The notes: generated by a model not told the origin, from the letters alone. Numbered from the stretch's first letter, positions 36,101 through 42,828 are shown. The stretch: 64,000 bases of DNA from Streptomyces sp. CB01201 (GCF_002803085.1 NZ_NNBJ01000001.1:802617-866616), one strand, 5' to 3'. Translations and numbers: made by a program.

Positions 36101-38168
36101 CTCCTTGAACCCAGTGCCGAACTCGGCGGCGGCCAACCCCTTCGCCTACGCCAATGACAACCCGATGGTGGGAACCGACCCGTCCGGCCACTGCTGGATA
36201 TGCGACGTCTGGCACGACACCACCTCCAGCGTCTCCAATGCCTGGGACTCGGCCACGTCCTACGCCTCCAGCAGCTGGAACTCGTTCAGCTCCTGGGCTT
36301 CGGAGTCCTACAACACTTATGTGGCGCCGGTCGTCCACCACGTCGTGCAGGCGGCGAAGCACATCGCCCGGCGCGTAGTTCACCGCGTCCGCGACGCCTA
36401 CCGCGCCACCGTCCGCTACAGCCGTCGCGTCTACCACTACGCCGCCCGGCACGTACGCCGCTACTACCGGGCAGCGGTGCATGCCGTGCACTCCGCCTAC
36501 CACGCGGTCAAACAGGCGGCGAAGCGCGTGGTCCACGCAGTGAAGAAGGCCGCACACGCGGTGGAACACGCCGCCCGCACCGCCTACCACGCGACGGTCA
36601 AGGCAGTAAAGACAACAGCCACCTTCGTCAAGCACCACGCCGCGGCGATCACTTCCTTCGTAGTGTCCACGGCGGTGTTCATGGGCTGCGAGGCAGTAAC
36701 CGCCGGCGTCGGCACGATCGGCTGCGCGGCGGTGGCCGGCGCGGCAGGTTCGCTGGTCGACCAGGGCTTCAAGTGCGCCCAGCACGGCGGCTCCAGTTGC
36801 AGCGTCGGCGCGTTCGCGGGCTCCGCGGTCGACGGTGCGGTCTCAGGTGCGGTCGGCGGAGCCCTGGGCTCCATCGGCGGCAAAATCCTGAGCAAGTTCG
36901 CCCCCAAGGCCATGGAGGCCGTGGGCGGCCTCTTCGGCAAGGGAGCGAGCGAAGCGGAGGAAACGGCGGCGTCGGACGCCACGGAATCGGCGTCCTCGCG
37001 GGCCCAGTCCGAGGAAGCCGGCTCCAGCAGCGAGGGAGGAGGATGCCGTTCAGGGGCGCCTCACAGTTTCACCGGCAGCACCAGAGTCCTGATGGCCAAC
37101 GGCATCGCGAAGGCCATTGCTCAGATCAAGGTCGGCGACACAGTGGCTAATGCCGTGCCGGGCGAGGGCACGCAGGCGCACACGGTGACGGCGGTCATCG
37201 TTACCAAGACGGACCACGACTTCGTGGACGTCGCGATTGAGGCACCAGCCAAATCCACGACGAGTGCGGGAGCCAAGGCAAGCGTCAAGACAGGGCAGAC
37301 AGCGAAGAGTGCCGTGAAAGAGCGTCCTCACAATTCCCCGGCAGGGTCTGTGAAGGACGCAGTCAAGAAGGCGGCCGTCGGTCTGACCGCACTCGCCGCA
37401 GTGCTGGCCCCGGCAGCTACGGCCCAAGCGGCGGAAACCACCCCGGACGCTGTCGCCACCAACATCAGCCACCTGACCACCACGTTCCATCACCCGTTCT
37501 ACGACCTGACTCAGGCGGCATTCGTCGAGGCCAAGGACCTTGACGAGGGCGATGTTCTGCAGACGCCGACAGGCACCGCCGCAGTCTCGGGTATCCGGCT
37601 TTACCACGCGAACACGACTACGTATGACCTCACCATCGGAGACCTGCACACCTACTACGTGGAGACGGGCGAGACGGCCGTCCTTGTCCACAACTGCGGT
37701 GACGCCTACGACAAGGACGGCAGCATCCGGCACGAGGCGCCGGACGAGTACGGGCGACCCGGTGCTGCCCACGCATCCGTCAGCAAAGGCATGCTTGACA
37801 AAGGCACGGAAGCGGGGAAGAGGTGGACGCCGGGCTGGCGAGGGAACGGCACCAAGTTCAACGAGGCGCGCGGCCACTTGATCGCCGGCCGCCTCGGCGG
37901 CGCTGGCAAGGGGCCCATGGCCAAATACAACTTGGTAACGCTGACACAGGATCCAGTCAATACGCCCTGGATGCGTGACCTGGTCGAGAAGGAGGTCTAC
38001 AACGCCGTCGACGAGGGAGATGAAGTGGTCCAGTACACTGTGAGGCCTATATATGAGGGCCTGAACCGAATCCCCATCAGGCTTGAGTTCGAAGCCCATG
38101 GCAGTGGCGGGTTCCATCTGACTGGGTGGCTGGAGAATCCTGCCGCAGGTGTGCGGACAGCCGGTTAG
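27141..38168 (+). CDS. Giant secreted RHS/YD-repeat polymorphic toxin with Hint and nuclease tip, 3675 aa
   Basis: GTG 27141 has GGAG 8 bases upstream and places a signal peptide first (cleavage near 42, EQASA). Order: DNRLRE-type domain about 364-544; fibronectin-like region to about 650; RHS entry (SLDITRDYNSRDPRW, about 690); LamG/concanavalin-like domains about 894-1135, 1187-1416 and 1937-2144 set among YD repeats; RHS core end about 2971-3017 (RWYNPATGTFLNKDS); cationic helical linker about 3062-3170 and a hydrophobic stretch; Hint autoprotease from Cys3302 to H3517-N3518 before C3519; toxin tip 3519-3675. The tip has RGHLIAGRLGG (His3579) and NLV-x10-N-T-x-M, as in DNA/RNA non-specific endonucleases of the Endonuclea_NS_2 type. 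Expected to be exported, cleaved by Hint and delivered into rivals. Confidence 0.92.
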   Translation: MRARPFRRHPRWNALRRRWLRATAMVAFVAMALVLTTEQASADGATLPALSMPHLSWSALADWFQDPTWGHIPHQRGGTAAGLSHRAGAASTRAGKGAGRAPGKGKGELDAYHPYVKASKSGPSTAIGGFSAKTSKRNAAKSTATASVFDNADGTTTRQIAQKPVNYRDADGNWQPIDTRVTTGGDGRLHESANSLGIDLAPSSTDPAVVSVSTDGDHTLSFGLQGATAVAGKADGSKVTYAGILPATDLAVQPTTTGVKEAVVLHSAQAANSWTFPLTLKGLSAVQNKDGAIELRDTSGRIAERIPAAYAYDSKVDPRSGDPATTYAVKYRLTGDTGHQALKVTLDTSWLHDQARVFPVTVDPPVITDGWTTTYAESGATGDHSFEQTVKIGSYDSGPHSAAAYVNHWYSGWDGSKVTVTAADLKLFATWASTCTPERLDVAQVTKAWTPTGVTSYPGPSYGASIGNATPSVPNACANTAANHSVGDWVDVPLTTASIQGWMNGTTPDYGLAVYAATNDSVHWKQFGSFNDGTLTPRISVTYTGTTPPQVYQQYPNNNATAYTTTPELTAWSGGADSSANTTTKYQFQVYDNTNTKIVDSGLLATGDYVVPAGKLKWGQSYNWTVQSYDAGLYSGATWYSLNIQVPQPLVTSGLSQNSSEHGFDPAIGNYTTEDTDATISTVGPSLDITRDYNSRDPRWTGAFGAGWSAIPDSRATEQYNPAGAVVSAVVSYPDGSQVGYGKNGDGTFSPPAGRFATFKSVTGGYSLTDKNDTTYTFTQVLGSGGYGLTAVTDANGRSLNLGWSGGHVTRMTSAVSGRSLTLTWSTPSGAGAAHVATVVTDLADPAAPTSAQTWTYGYNGDQLTSVCAPLTTTQCTTYGYTSGSQYQNASLDLGPHALWPMGEASGTTARDAVLANQATNNATYSGITLGGSGPMAGGTGTSAAFNGTSSYATLPFDMGNNTDSGALSLWFKTSAGPGVLYSYASQPVTAGNSPGAYTPTIYVGTDGKLKAEFWNSGGIAPISTGGAVTDGKWHHVVLSAAGNTQSLYLDSAKVGSLSGTVSIQPGVAFGKNQQYNTLGSGFLGGNWPDEPHQSSSDKTGYATYFNGSIADAAWYDRPLVAADVAALYQYGTHAANLLSSITRPSGKAHSAMTYDPATTTLTQLTDENGGTWKLGSPTVSGSSQTYRGAVLGGAPATYYRLGEAAGASLALDETRGGTGTYNAVTLGAAGPFSDQKAANFNGTGSYVKVPDVQSGDTSAAAELWFNTTHGTAILMNAQNAAIGAGPTSMAPQLWIGSDNKLYGGFYTSSGSVQMGTAGTVTDGKWHHVLLSASPTSQTLYLDGVQAATKTGTAALASGSRTTDYLGAGTTGVGWTGLPNGAVAYYNGTLAEAASYRTALTAQDAAAHFQAGLNSTGLLPVETVRVTSPANAVSTYTYDVDHGDRQLTHTDGLGNTTSFGYDTGGFEHSVTDPNGAMTVTGHDVRGNVVSAATCQDQAANICSTEYFTYFPDDTTAQLTTADPRNDLVLTHRDGRSASATDPTYLTSYTYDAAGDETAVTGPPVAGFPSGRTATNTFSDGTAAFPAADSGNVPKGLPVRTTTPGGAVSSVAYLHTGDIAAGTDAAGLVSTYGYDGLGRVTSKKVVSDTFPNGLTTSYVYDKAGQIVEEDDPQLTDRVTGATHAAATTTVFDIDGNITSQTVKDTSGGDSSRTETQTYDAYDHVATKTDANANAGGANGGTDTYTYDTSGNKIQEVSKSGTTTTYAYDDNGHLLTQSLMYTGDPVNPRTATALVESSRAYDPAGRLASVTDSMGSTTSYTYTDNGLLANATKKSADGTSSTVLQSMTYDAAGNRLSQTTGNGQTITNYTVDAASRTTSTAVDPTGVNRVTSVSYTPDDKVATSNQHDSSGWDRTTSATYDTAGNQLSKTLYGDSSGHPSGWWKLDQSTGATVTDSSGTGYTAAATGATWGNGAATFTATNGQQIATNGPVLDTSASYTVSAWVNMASLPTHNTTIVAQSGTNASAFYLQYNYTHAGAPLWAMLQTNADTASPSFPAAYSTAVPTANTWTHLVGVYNVATGTSQLYVNGTLSGTGSDTTPWKAAGPLTIGAGKYAGAVTDFLPGSVSNVQVYPRTLTGAEVNSLYGNGRSGGTVGSSSQQTTSYTYDKRGLPTSMTDANGQTTSYSYDEAGNLAVTTAPAVQVETSGGAPVTQRPVTTSGFNTFGEAVEEVDPNGNQTTTVYDANGNKVSQTEPPYTPAGSSTPVTATSTWTYDSDGNQLTSTAPGGETTSFLYDQLGDVAQITEPDGTTLHSTYDTNGEKLSSTDGTGAERQATYDYLGRQLTATTLERYPSTKTLTSTNSYAITTGNPYGTNLASTSTPGGITTSYSYNRVGETTAVVDGAGNTTAYTYDFMGNRQKTTQPDNTWSETDYDAAARPVLSKQYDSSNTLLKQISRVYDGVGNVLTSTDANGHTSHFTYDAAGTVTQETQPVTDTTSITTSFGYDAAGNRTRFTDGRGNSWLYGFTPWDQQETVRQPSTAQYSSEADSTTTNVYDVDGQLASTSQPGGVTTVMTYDKIGNMLTMSGSGAEAATATRTFTYDANGKVKSAATAEAGAAEVKDHQSATSDTFSYDDRGNLLSASGSAGSSSFSYNSDSALTSRSDAAGTTSYGYDTAGRLATLNDAATGTALTYTYGKLNELSTIKYGTSGQLRTFSYNSAHDLTGDSLMQGLTTVAAVTYGYDNNGNVTSKNTTGVAGASSNTYTYDQADRLTSWNNGAATTAYSYDASGNRTQVGANVYTYDARDQLTSDGTHTYAYSARGTMTSDSSTANGSTAYSTDAFGSQITAGTHSYALDAFGRNITDTETTGHTSRTFQYSGATNTVASDGEFSYSYDPSGSLVGINSGTTTSSGVLAMTDSHNDVVGTFTPGANTLTGSATYDPMGKVTVGAGMIGHLGFQSGWTEADTGKVGTASRWYNPATGTFLNKDSVSLNPVPNSAAANPFAYANDNPMVGTDPSGHCWICDVWHDTTSSVSNAWDSATSYASSSWNSFSSWASESYNTYVAPVVHHVVQAAKHIARRVVHRVRDAYRATVRYSRRVYHYAARHVRRYYRAAVHAVHSAYHAVKQAAKRVVHAVKKAAHAVEHAARTAYHATVKAVKTTATFVKHHAAAITSFVVSTAVFMGCEAVTAGVGTIGCAAVAGAAGSLVDQGFKCAQHGGSSCSVGAFAGSAVDGAVSGAVGGALGSIGGKILSKFAPKAMEAVGGLFGKGASEAEETAASDATESASSRAQSEEAGSSSEGGGCRSGAPHSFTGSTRVLMANGIAKAIAQIKVGDTVANAVPGEGTQAHTVTAVIVTKTDHDFVDVAIEAPAKSTTSAGAKASVKTGQTAKSAVKERPHNSPAGSVKDAVKKAAVGLTALAAVLAPAATAQAAETTPDAVATNISHLTTTFHHPFYDLTQAAFVEAKDLDEGDVLQTPTGTAAVSGIRLYHANTTTYDLTIGDLHTYYVETGETAVLVHNCGDAYDKDGSIRHEAPDEYGRPGAAHASVSKGMLDKGTEAGKRWTPGWRGNGTKFNEARGHLIAGRLGGAGKGPMAKYNLVTLTQDPVNTPWMRDLVEKEVYNAVDEGDEVVQYTVRPIYEGLNRIPIRLEFEAHGSGGFHLTGWLENPAAGVRTAG

Positions 38169-38242
38169 CCGATTGGCCCACGAGAGACCAGCTGGGCTGG
38201 CTTCCCCTTCAACTGCCGCTTGAGAACACGGAGGATCGAACA

Positions 38243-39244
38243 ATGCGGACCACGCCCCGCCGCCCACTCGACATCGAGGCAGCCTTTCCTGAACTGGCCG
38301 AATATCGTGCGACGGCGACGCGGCTGCATCCGCGGCCCGGTTGCCCTGGCGAGACGGTCAGTTCGGTTGGTGGCAAGTTCCTCTGGCCGGCCGCGGAAGC
38401 ATGGCCGGTATGTCGGGAGGCGCACCCCAAGGGGCGAGGCCAGCTGTTGCAGAACGTGCGGAAGCGCAGGCAGCTTCTCACGGAGGTTCGGCGCCGGCCT
38501 GGGGGCCCGACTCCCGAGGAACGGGAGCTTTTGATCTCCTTGCGCAAGCGACGAAGGTATGACCCAGACCTTGCGGATACGGCCGCCATCCCGCTGCTGC
38601 CGGTCGCCCAGCTGTACACCAGGGACGTGCCGGATCTGACCGGGCCTGAAGACATGGATCTGCTCCAGGTCTTCTGGTGCCCGTTCGACGCCCACGGTGA
38701 GCGGCGCACCGTGGCAGTACACCTCGTGTGGAGGCGCGCCGGAGACGTTGTCGAACCGATGACGGAGTCCCCCCAGCCGGTGGTCGTGGGCAACGACGGC
38801 TATGTCCCGGAGCCCTGCGTGCTGAATCCGGAACGCGTCGTAGAGCACCAGGACATCGAACTGCTTCCCGAGAGTCTCCAGGAGCGGCTGGAGGAGTGGG
38901 AAGCGACGCTGGAGGAACGGCACGTCGGAGAGGGAGTACCGCTGGCCTACGGCTCGGACTTCTCCGTCGCGCCTGGCTGGAAGGTGGGTGGCTTCGCTGC
39001 CTGGAACCTGACGGGCCCAGCCGAACCAACTTGCGCCTGCGGGGCTCCCATGGTTCTGCTGCTCAACGTTCACAGTCGGGAGTGGGACGGCGGGAATCAC
39101 AGCTGGGTTCCGGTGGAGGATCGGCCGTTCATGGATGACAGGGGAGCGAGCACCCCGACTGGGATAGTGGTCGGAACCAACGCGCTGCGGATCTTCCAAT
39201 GCTCGGCGGACCCCACCCACGCACATCAGGTGAACGAGCAGTGA
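38243..39244 (+). CDS. DUF1963/YwqG-like protein, candidate immunity protein, 333 aa
   Basis: Starts at ATG 38243 with GGAGG 8 bases upstream, 74 bases after the toxin stop codon. The pattern SSVGGKFLWPAAEAWPVC, then LLPVAQLYTRDVPDL, then DLLQVFWCPFD is that of DUF1963/YwqG proteins, which use G-G-x-P-x-L-P-x-x-x-x-W-P and bind or neutralise partners in several toxin systems. C-terminal Cys pairs (CACGAPMVLLLN) suggest a zinc knuckle. No signal peptide, so cytoplasmic, as expected for immunity. Position directly after the nuclease tip makes it the likely antidote; not proven. DNA is less GC-biased than in surrounding genes. Confidence 0.7.
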   Translation: MRTTPRRPLDIEAAFPELAEYRATATRLHPRPGCPGETVSSVGGKFLWPAAEAWPVCREAHPKGRGQLLQNVRKRRQLLTEVRRRPGGPTPEERELLISLRKRRRYDPDLADTAAIPLLPVAQLYTRDVPDLTGPEDMDLLQVFWCPFDAHGERRTVAVHLVWRRAGDVVEPMTESPQPVVVGNDGYVPEPCVLNPERVVEHQDIELLPESLQERLEEWEATLEERHVGEGVPLAYGSDFSVAPGWKVGGFAAWNLTGPAEPTCACGAPMVLLLNVHSREWDGGNHSWVPVEDRPFMDDRGASTPTGIVVGTNALRIFQCSADPTHAHQVNEQ

Positions 39245-39493
39245 GCCGCTGTCCGAGCAAGGTCCTCGGCCACGTTCGGACCTCGCCGCCGTGCTGATCA
39301 CGGCAACCCACAGTGCCTGCCGCAGCGGCTTGACGGCCCGGCTCTCGGCTCAACGCCTCAGGAAAGCAGATAGGGCGTGACCAGTCTTGCCCGGCGCCGC
39401 ATTACGTGTTGGCCAGACAAGGGCTACCGGGGTGTCGGCGGCGCGGTCCGTACCCCCGTTAAGTGCTGTCCCGTAATTCCACGAGGCTGAGGG

Positions 39494-39889
39494 TCATGCC
39501 GTGTCCGGGTGGGCGCCGATGGCGCCGGCCAAGCGAAGCGAACGTCCGAGGTCTCCGGTGAGGGTGCGGGGGTGGCGCCGCCACCACCAGAGGCCAGGGC
39601 CGGGCAGCCTAGGGAACTGATCGAGTGCCTGGCCGTCGTCGTTGACGGTCGCGGCCTTGTACTGGGCGTTCAGCGCTTTGATCCGCGGGGTCCAGAGCTG
39701 GACGATGTGTTCGTCCAGTAGAAGCCACGCTTCGTGCAGCCAGTTTCGGCAGTAGAGGTCGTTGGTGTACTCGTAGATGTCGTCGCCGTAGCCGCGTTCG
39801 ATGACGCTCACGAGGGAAGCCCACGCGTTCACCCTTTCAGTGACCGTGAATGCCGTCCGCCAGCCGCGCTGGTGCAACAGCTCTCCCAC
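39494..39889 (-). CDS. Hypothetical protein of the toxin island, about 131 aa, 5' end uncertain
   Basis: Aromatic-rich soluble protein: TERVNAWASLVSVIERGYGDDIYEYTNDLYCRNWLHEAWLLLDEHIVQLW, then PRLPGPGLWWWRRHPRTLTGDLGRSLRLAGAIGA. It looks like a real conserved protein but I cannot name the family. The frame stays open to 39982, yet the DNA beyond 39890 codes for a NucA/NucB toxin fragment on the other strand, so GTG 39889 or an internal start is more likely and the 5' end may have been lost in a rearrangement. Lone gene in reverse orientation inside the island. Confidence 0.5.
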   Translation of the reverse strand: MGELLHQRGWRTAFTVTERVNAWASLVSVIERGYGDDIYEYTNDLYCRNWLHEAWLLLDEHIVQLWTPRIKALNAQYKAATVNDDGQALDQFPRLPGPGLWWWRRHPRTLTGDLGRSLRLAGAIGAHPDTA

Positions 39890-39891
39890 CT

Positions 39892-40140
39892 CGGTTTCCG
39901 TTTCCCGACGTTGGCGACAACTTCGACAACGCGCTCGCAAATGGGGACATCCCCACAGTGAACCGTTTGGTCGGCCGATCAAATATCAGGGCGAACCGAA
40001 ACGCGGCTCAGGCGGGATTGCCGCGTCCTGACAGCCTGGGGACCGACGTGAACGGAGGGAAGTTGTCGTGGGAGGAGTATCCTTTCGCCTCGACAACTCA
40101 GGGTGGTTCCGGGGCGGTGAGCGATGATGCTGGACGCTGA
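39892..40140 (+). pseudogene. Orphan NucA/NucB-type toxin tip fragment
   Basis: The frame reads FPFPDVGDNFDNALANGD, then ANRNAAQAGL, then the signature LSWEEYPFASTTQGGSGA, which matches the D/E-EYPFAST-GG block of NucA/NucB deoxyribonuclease toxins. The expected continuation (VP-x2-E-x3-QGG motif) is missing: the frame ends after SDDAGR at 40140. There is no RHS body, export signal or start site upstream. It overlaps the start of the next gene, as toxin tips and immunity genes often do. A displaced toxin C-terminus left by tip exchange. Confidence 0.7.
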
Positions 40141-40663
40141 GCTGGAACGTCTCGCTAGGCATCTCCAAGCCCTCAACAGGCCGGTACTGGCCTGGATGGT
40201 TCCTGGTGTGGATGCGGACTACATTTCATCTGTACTTGGCGGCCCCATTCCGCAATCGGTTGTCCGGTGGTTTCACTGGTGCAATGGAGTTGCCGATGTT
40301 GCCGGTCAGATTCAAGACGACGTCAACGTGATTCCTGGATAGAGTCCAATCTCCGTCGAAGAGGCTGCCCGTATGAGGAGCGCCCACGCGGGAGATCCGG
40401 TGCTGGGAAATAACTGGGTACCGATTTTGGCGAGTGGGAGCTGTGACCTCTATGCGGACGTCTGGCGTCCTGATGCGGAGGCGGTGGTTGCTGGCGTTCC
40501 GCTCGGTGAACCGACGGAGATTGAGTTCTCGTCGGTTGAACAGATGGTTCATCTGTTCAACCGGTGTTTCGTGGAAGGCGCCTACTCCGTTGACTCGCAG
40601 GGCATGTTCTCCATGTCGCCGGACAGGTACGACGAGGTGTATGAGCGAGTTGTGGGCCAGTAG
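40124..40663 (+). pseudogene. SUKH/SMI1-KNR4-type immunity gene broken by an amber codon
   Basis: One continuous frame interrupted only by TAG at 40340-40342. Before it: ISSVLGGPIPQSVVRWFHWCNGVADV and DDVNVIPG; after it: SPISVEEAARM, LGNNWVPILASGSCDLYADVW and a C-terminal helix VEQMVHLFNRCFVEGAY. This is the SMI1/KNR4 (SUKH) layout of toxin immunity proteins, where NVIPGY-SP-S-EEA is normal, so the stop most simply replaces a Tyr codon by one base. Downstream ATG 40373 could restart a C-terminal piece. Immediately follows the NucA/NucB fragment, its presumed partner. Confidence 0.8.
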
Positions 40664-40903
40664 TCCCCTATAGGTTCGGTCTGGACGGATATGGGTCGGT
40701 CGTGCAGTCCCCCTGTAAGCGCCGTACCGCACTGCGATTACTATCCCGGAAGCGCGTAAGTGGGCGGGCGGCGTTAGGCTCGCACCCGCCTGCCTCCTGA
40801 TTGAGTGGGGGAGCGGTCACTTCCGCCATCCGCCGCCATGACCAACGACTGAGCATGGCTCTCGCAAAATCACCATTCAGCCCTCCATCACATAAGGCAT
40901 TTC

Positions 40904-41650
40904 ATGCGTCTCGTAGGTAGATCCACTGCGCTCCTCGCCGTCGCGGCTCTCCCGCTCGCCCTGACCGCCTGTTCTTCGGGCGGTTCGGCTTCTGGGGGTG
41001 CTGCGAAGTCGGCCGCAGGCACGGCTGCCACTCCCTCGGTCGCCGCGACCCCCGAGGACCCCAACGCGGGTCTGGCGACCGGTGCGCGGCTGAAGACTGC
41101 CCTCGCGCCCGCGTCATTCTTCGGTCCCGGCTATACGCTGGACGCATCCGCGACCCGTGATTCGGGATCCACCTACCAGGAGCCGAGCAGCGCGCCGGCC
41201 TCCGCGGGCAAGCCGGACTGCGGCAAGTTGGCGGGTACCAGCTGGATAGCGATCACCGGTGACACCGGCGTTTCCTTCGCGCAGGACGACTACGCCAACA
41301 AGAACACCTCCGCCGAGATGGCCCAGGAGGTCGACGTGTTCCGGGGGACGACCGCCTCGACGGTCCTCAAGCACCTGAAGAAGGCAGTCGCCGCCTGCCC
41401 GGCCTTCAAGGACGGGGACACGAAAACCACGGCCAAGGTCAAGGGCGCGGCCACGCGCGGCCTGGGCGACGAGGCGTACACCATCACGGTCACCGACCCG
41501 GCCTGGCAGAACGGTACGACGTTGATCGCGGTGCGGCGTGGTACGGCCGTGGTGACGGTGCTGTCGACGGCCGGCCACGACAACGGTGCCGCGACCGCGA
41601 AGAAGCTGGCGGCGCGGGTGACGACCGCGGCAGCCAAAGTGAAGGGGTAG
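40904..41650 (+). CDS. Secreted lipoprotein with PknH-sensor-like domain, 248 aa
   Basis: Lipobox LTAC at residues 20-23 after a hydrophobic segment, then an Ser/Ala/Gly-rich linker to about residue 60. The folded part (TALAPASFFGPGYTLDASA, CGKLAGTSWIAITGDTGVSFAQDDYANKN, VFRGTTASTVLKHLKKAVAACPAF, RGLGDEAYTITV, LIAVRRGTAVVTVLST) resembles the extracellular PknH-type sensor domain with two disulfide-capable Cys. AAGG lies 6 bases before the ATG. No kinase is fused. Membrane-anchored outside the cell; ligand unknown. Confidence 0.75.
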   Translation: MRLVGRSTALLAVAALPLALTACSSGGSASGGAAKSAAGTAATPSVAATPEDPNAGLATGARLKTALAPASFFGPGYTLDASATRDSGSTYQEPSSAPASAGKPDCGKLAGTSWIAITGDTGVSFAQDDYANKNTSAEMAQEVDVFRGTTASTVLKHLKKAVAACPAFKDGDTKTTAKVKGAATRGLGDEAYTITVTDPAWQNGTTLIAVRRGTAVVTVLSTAGHDNGAATAKKLAARVTTAAAKVKG

Positions 41651-41864
41651 GCGAGGGGTGGTCCCGTAGGGAGTTTGTCTTTCCTTGACCAAGGCTTGTC
41701 CTGGTGAAGGTCACGGATCACGCACGGAGTTGAGTGCTCTGGATAACCTCTGGGGCGCACGACGGGGTGCGCGGTGAAGCGCCCGCGCGTACGTGGCGCC
41801 GCTCAACCGAGGCAGCAGCCATGCGTGCATGGGCAATGATGCGAACAGCAAGGGTGGGGACCGT

Positions 41865-42710
41865 ATGTCCGAGAAGTCGCGCAAGCCTGCGCACCGTCTC
41901 TCGAAGAGAAGCCGTTACATCGGGTGGGGTGTGGCCGGTGTTGCTGTGGCGGCGACGGGTGGCCTGATCGCGCAGAGCGCGTCGGCGGCTCCGGCGTGGC
42001 CGGCGCAGAAGACGTTCACGGGTCTTGCCTTCGACACGTGTACCGCTCCTTCCGCTGCTGCGATGAAGGCGTGGAAGCCCGGTCCGTATGGGGCGGCGGC
42101 CGTTTATGTCGGTGGGAAGAACCGTGGTTGTTCCCAGCCGAACCTGACGGCGCCGTGGGTGAAGACGGTGACTGCCCAGGGGTGGAAGCTGATTCCGCTG
42201 TATGTGGGTGCTCAGCCGTCCTGCCAGTCCGGGTCCAGCCCGGAGAAGATGACCGCCGCCGATGCCTCCTCGCTCGGCGCCACCGACGGCGCGGACGCGG
42301 TGGCGAAGGCTTCCGCGCTCGGGATGAAGCAGGGCAGCGCGATCTATCTGGACATGGAGCCGTACGACATCAAGAACACGTCGTGCAACAACGCGGTCCT
42401 GGCCTACGTCCGCGCGTTCACGAAGACGCTGCGCGCCAAGACGTATCGGGCCGGCTACTACGGCTTCAGCTCGTCCAGTGCTCATGCTGTTGCCACCGCT
42501 GCGGACCGGACCGATCTGCCGGGCAATCTCTGGTATGCGAAGTGGGACAACGTCAACACGACGACCAGTGACTGGCCTTGGGCGAGCAAGCTGTACACGG
42601 ACCACAGCCGTGGTCACCAGTTCATGGTGAACAGCAAGGAGTCCCGGGGCGGTTACACCATCACCGTCGACCGGGACGCCTGGGACGGGCCGGTCGCCAT
42701 CGTCGGCTGA
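41865..42710 (+). CDS. Secreted DUF1906 glycoside-hydrolase-like protein, 281 aa
   Basis: Signal peptide with twin basic start (RLSKRSRYIGWGVAGVAVAATGG) cleaved near residue 42 (ASAAP). The rest is a Rv2525c-like/DUF1906 TIM barrel: GLAFDTCTAPSAAAMKAWK at the first strand, AVYVGGKNRGC, WKLIPLYVGAQPSC, GSAIYLDMEPYD with acidic residues at the position of GH25-type catalytic Asp/Glu, RAGYYGFSSS and a last strand DRDAWDGPVAIVG. Family members are thought to act on cell-wall sugars, but activity is rarely shown. ATG 41865 with GGGGA upstream. Ends at a 16-bp hairpin. Confidence 0.85.
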   Translation: MSEKSRKPAHRLSKRSRYIGWGVAGVAVAATGGLIAQSASAAPAWPAQKTFTGLAFDTCTAPSAAAMKAWKPGPYGAAAVYVGGKNRGCSQPNLTAPWVKTVTAQGWKLIPLYVGAQPSCQSGSSPEKMTAADASSLGATDGADAVAKASALGMKQGSAIYLDMEPYDIKNTSCNNAVLAYVRAFTKTLRAKTYRAGYYGFSSSSAHAVATAADRTDLPGNLWYAKWDNVNTTTSDWPWASKLYTDHSRGHQFMVNSKESRGGYTITVDRDAWDGPVAIVG

Positions 42711-42794
42711 GCCGATCTCTGCGGGGGGTTTCACCCCGGCAGTAGGCCTGCTCACACTTCGGATGGCTCGCGGTAACCGTCCCACGACCAAGGC

Positions 42795-42828
42795 CGAGGA
42801 GGCCCCGCCGACCGGCGGGGCCTCCTCG
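42795..42828. terminator. Bidirectional terminator
   Basis: Perfect 15-16-bp stem (CGAGGAGGCCCCGCC and complement) with a 2-4-base loop, then TCTTTCC; between convergent DUF1906 and glycosyltransferase genes. Confidence 0.9.

Noticed and set aside
39440..39485. Possible insertion-sequence end around GTGCTGTCCCGTAATTCC
   Set aside because: The string recalls termini of some actinobacterial IS elements, but no second end, target duplication or transposase fragment could be identified in 39245-39493.
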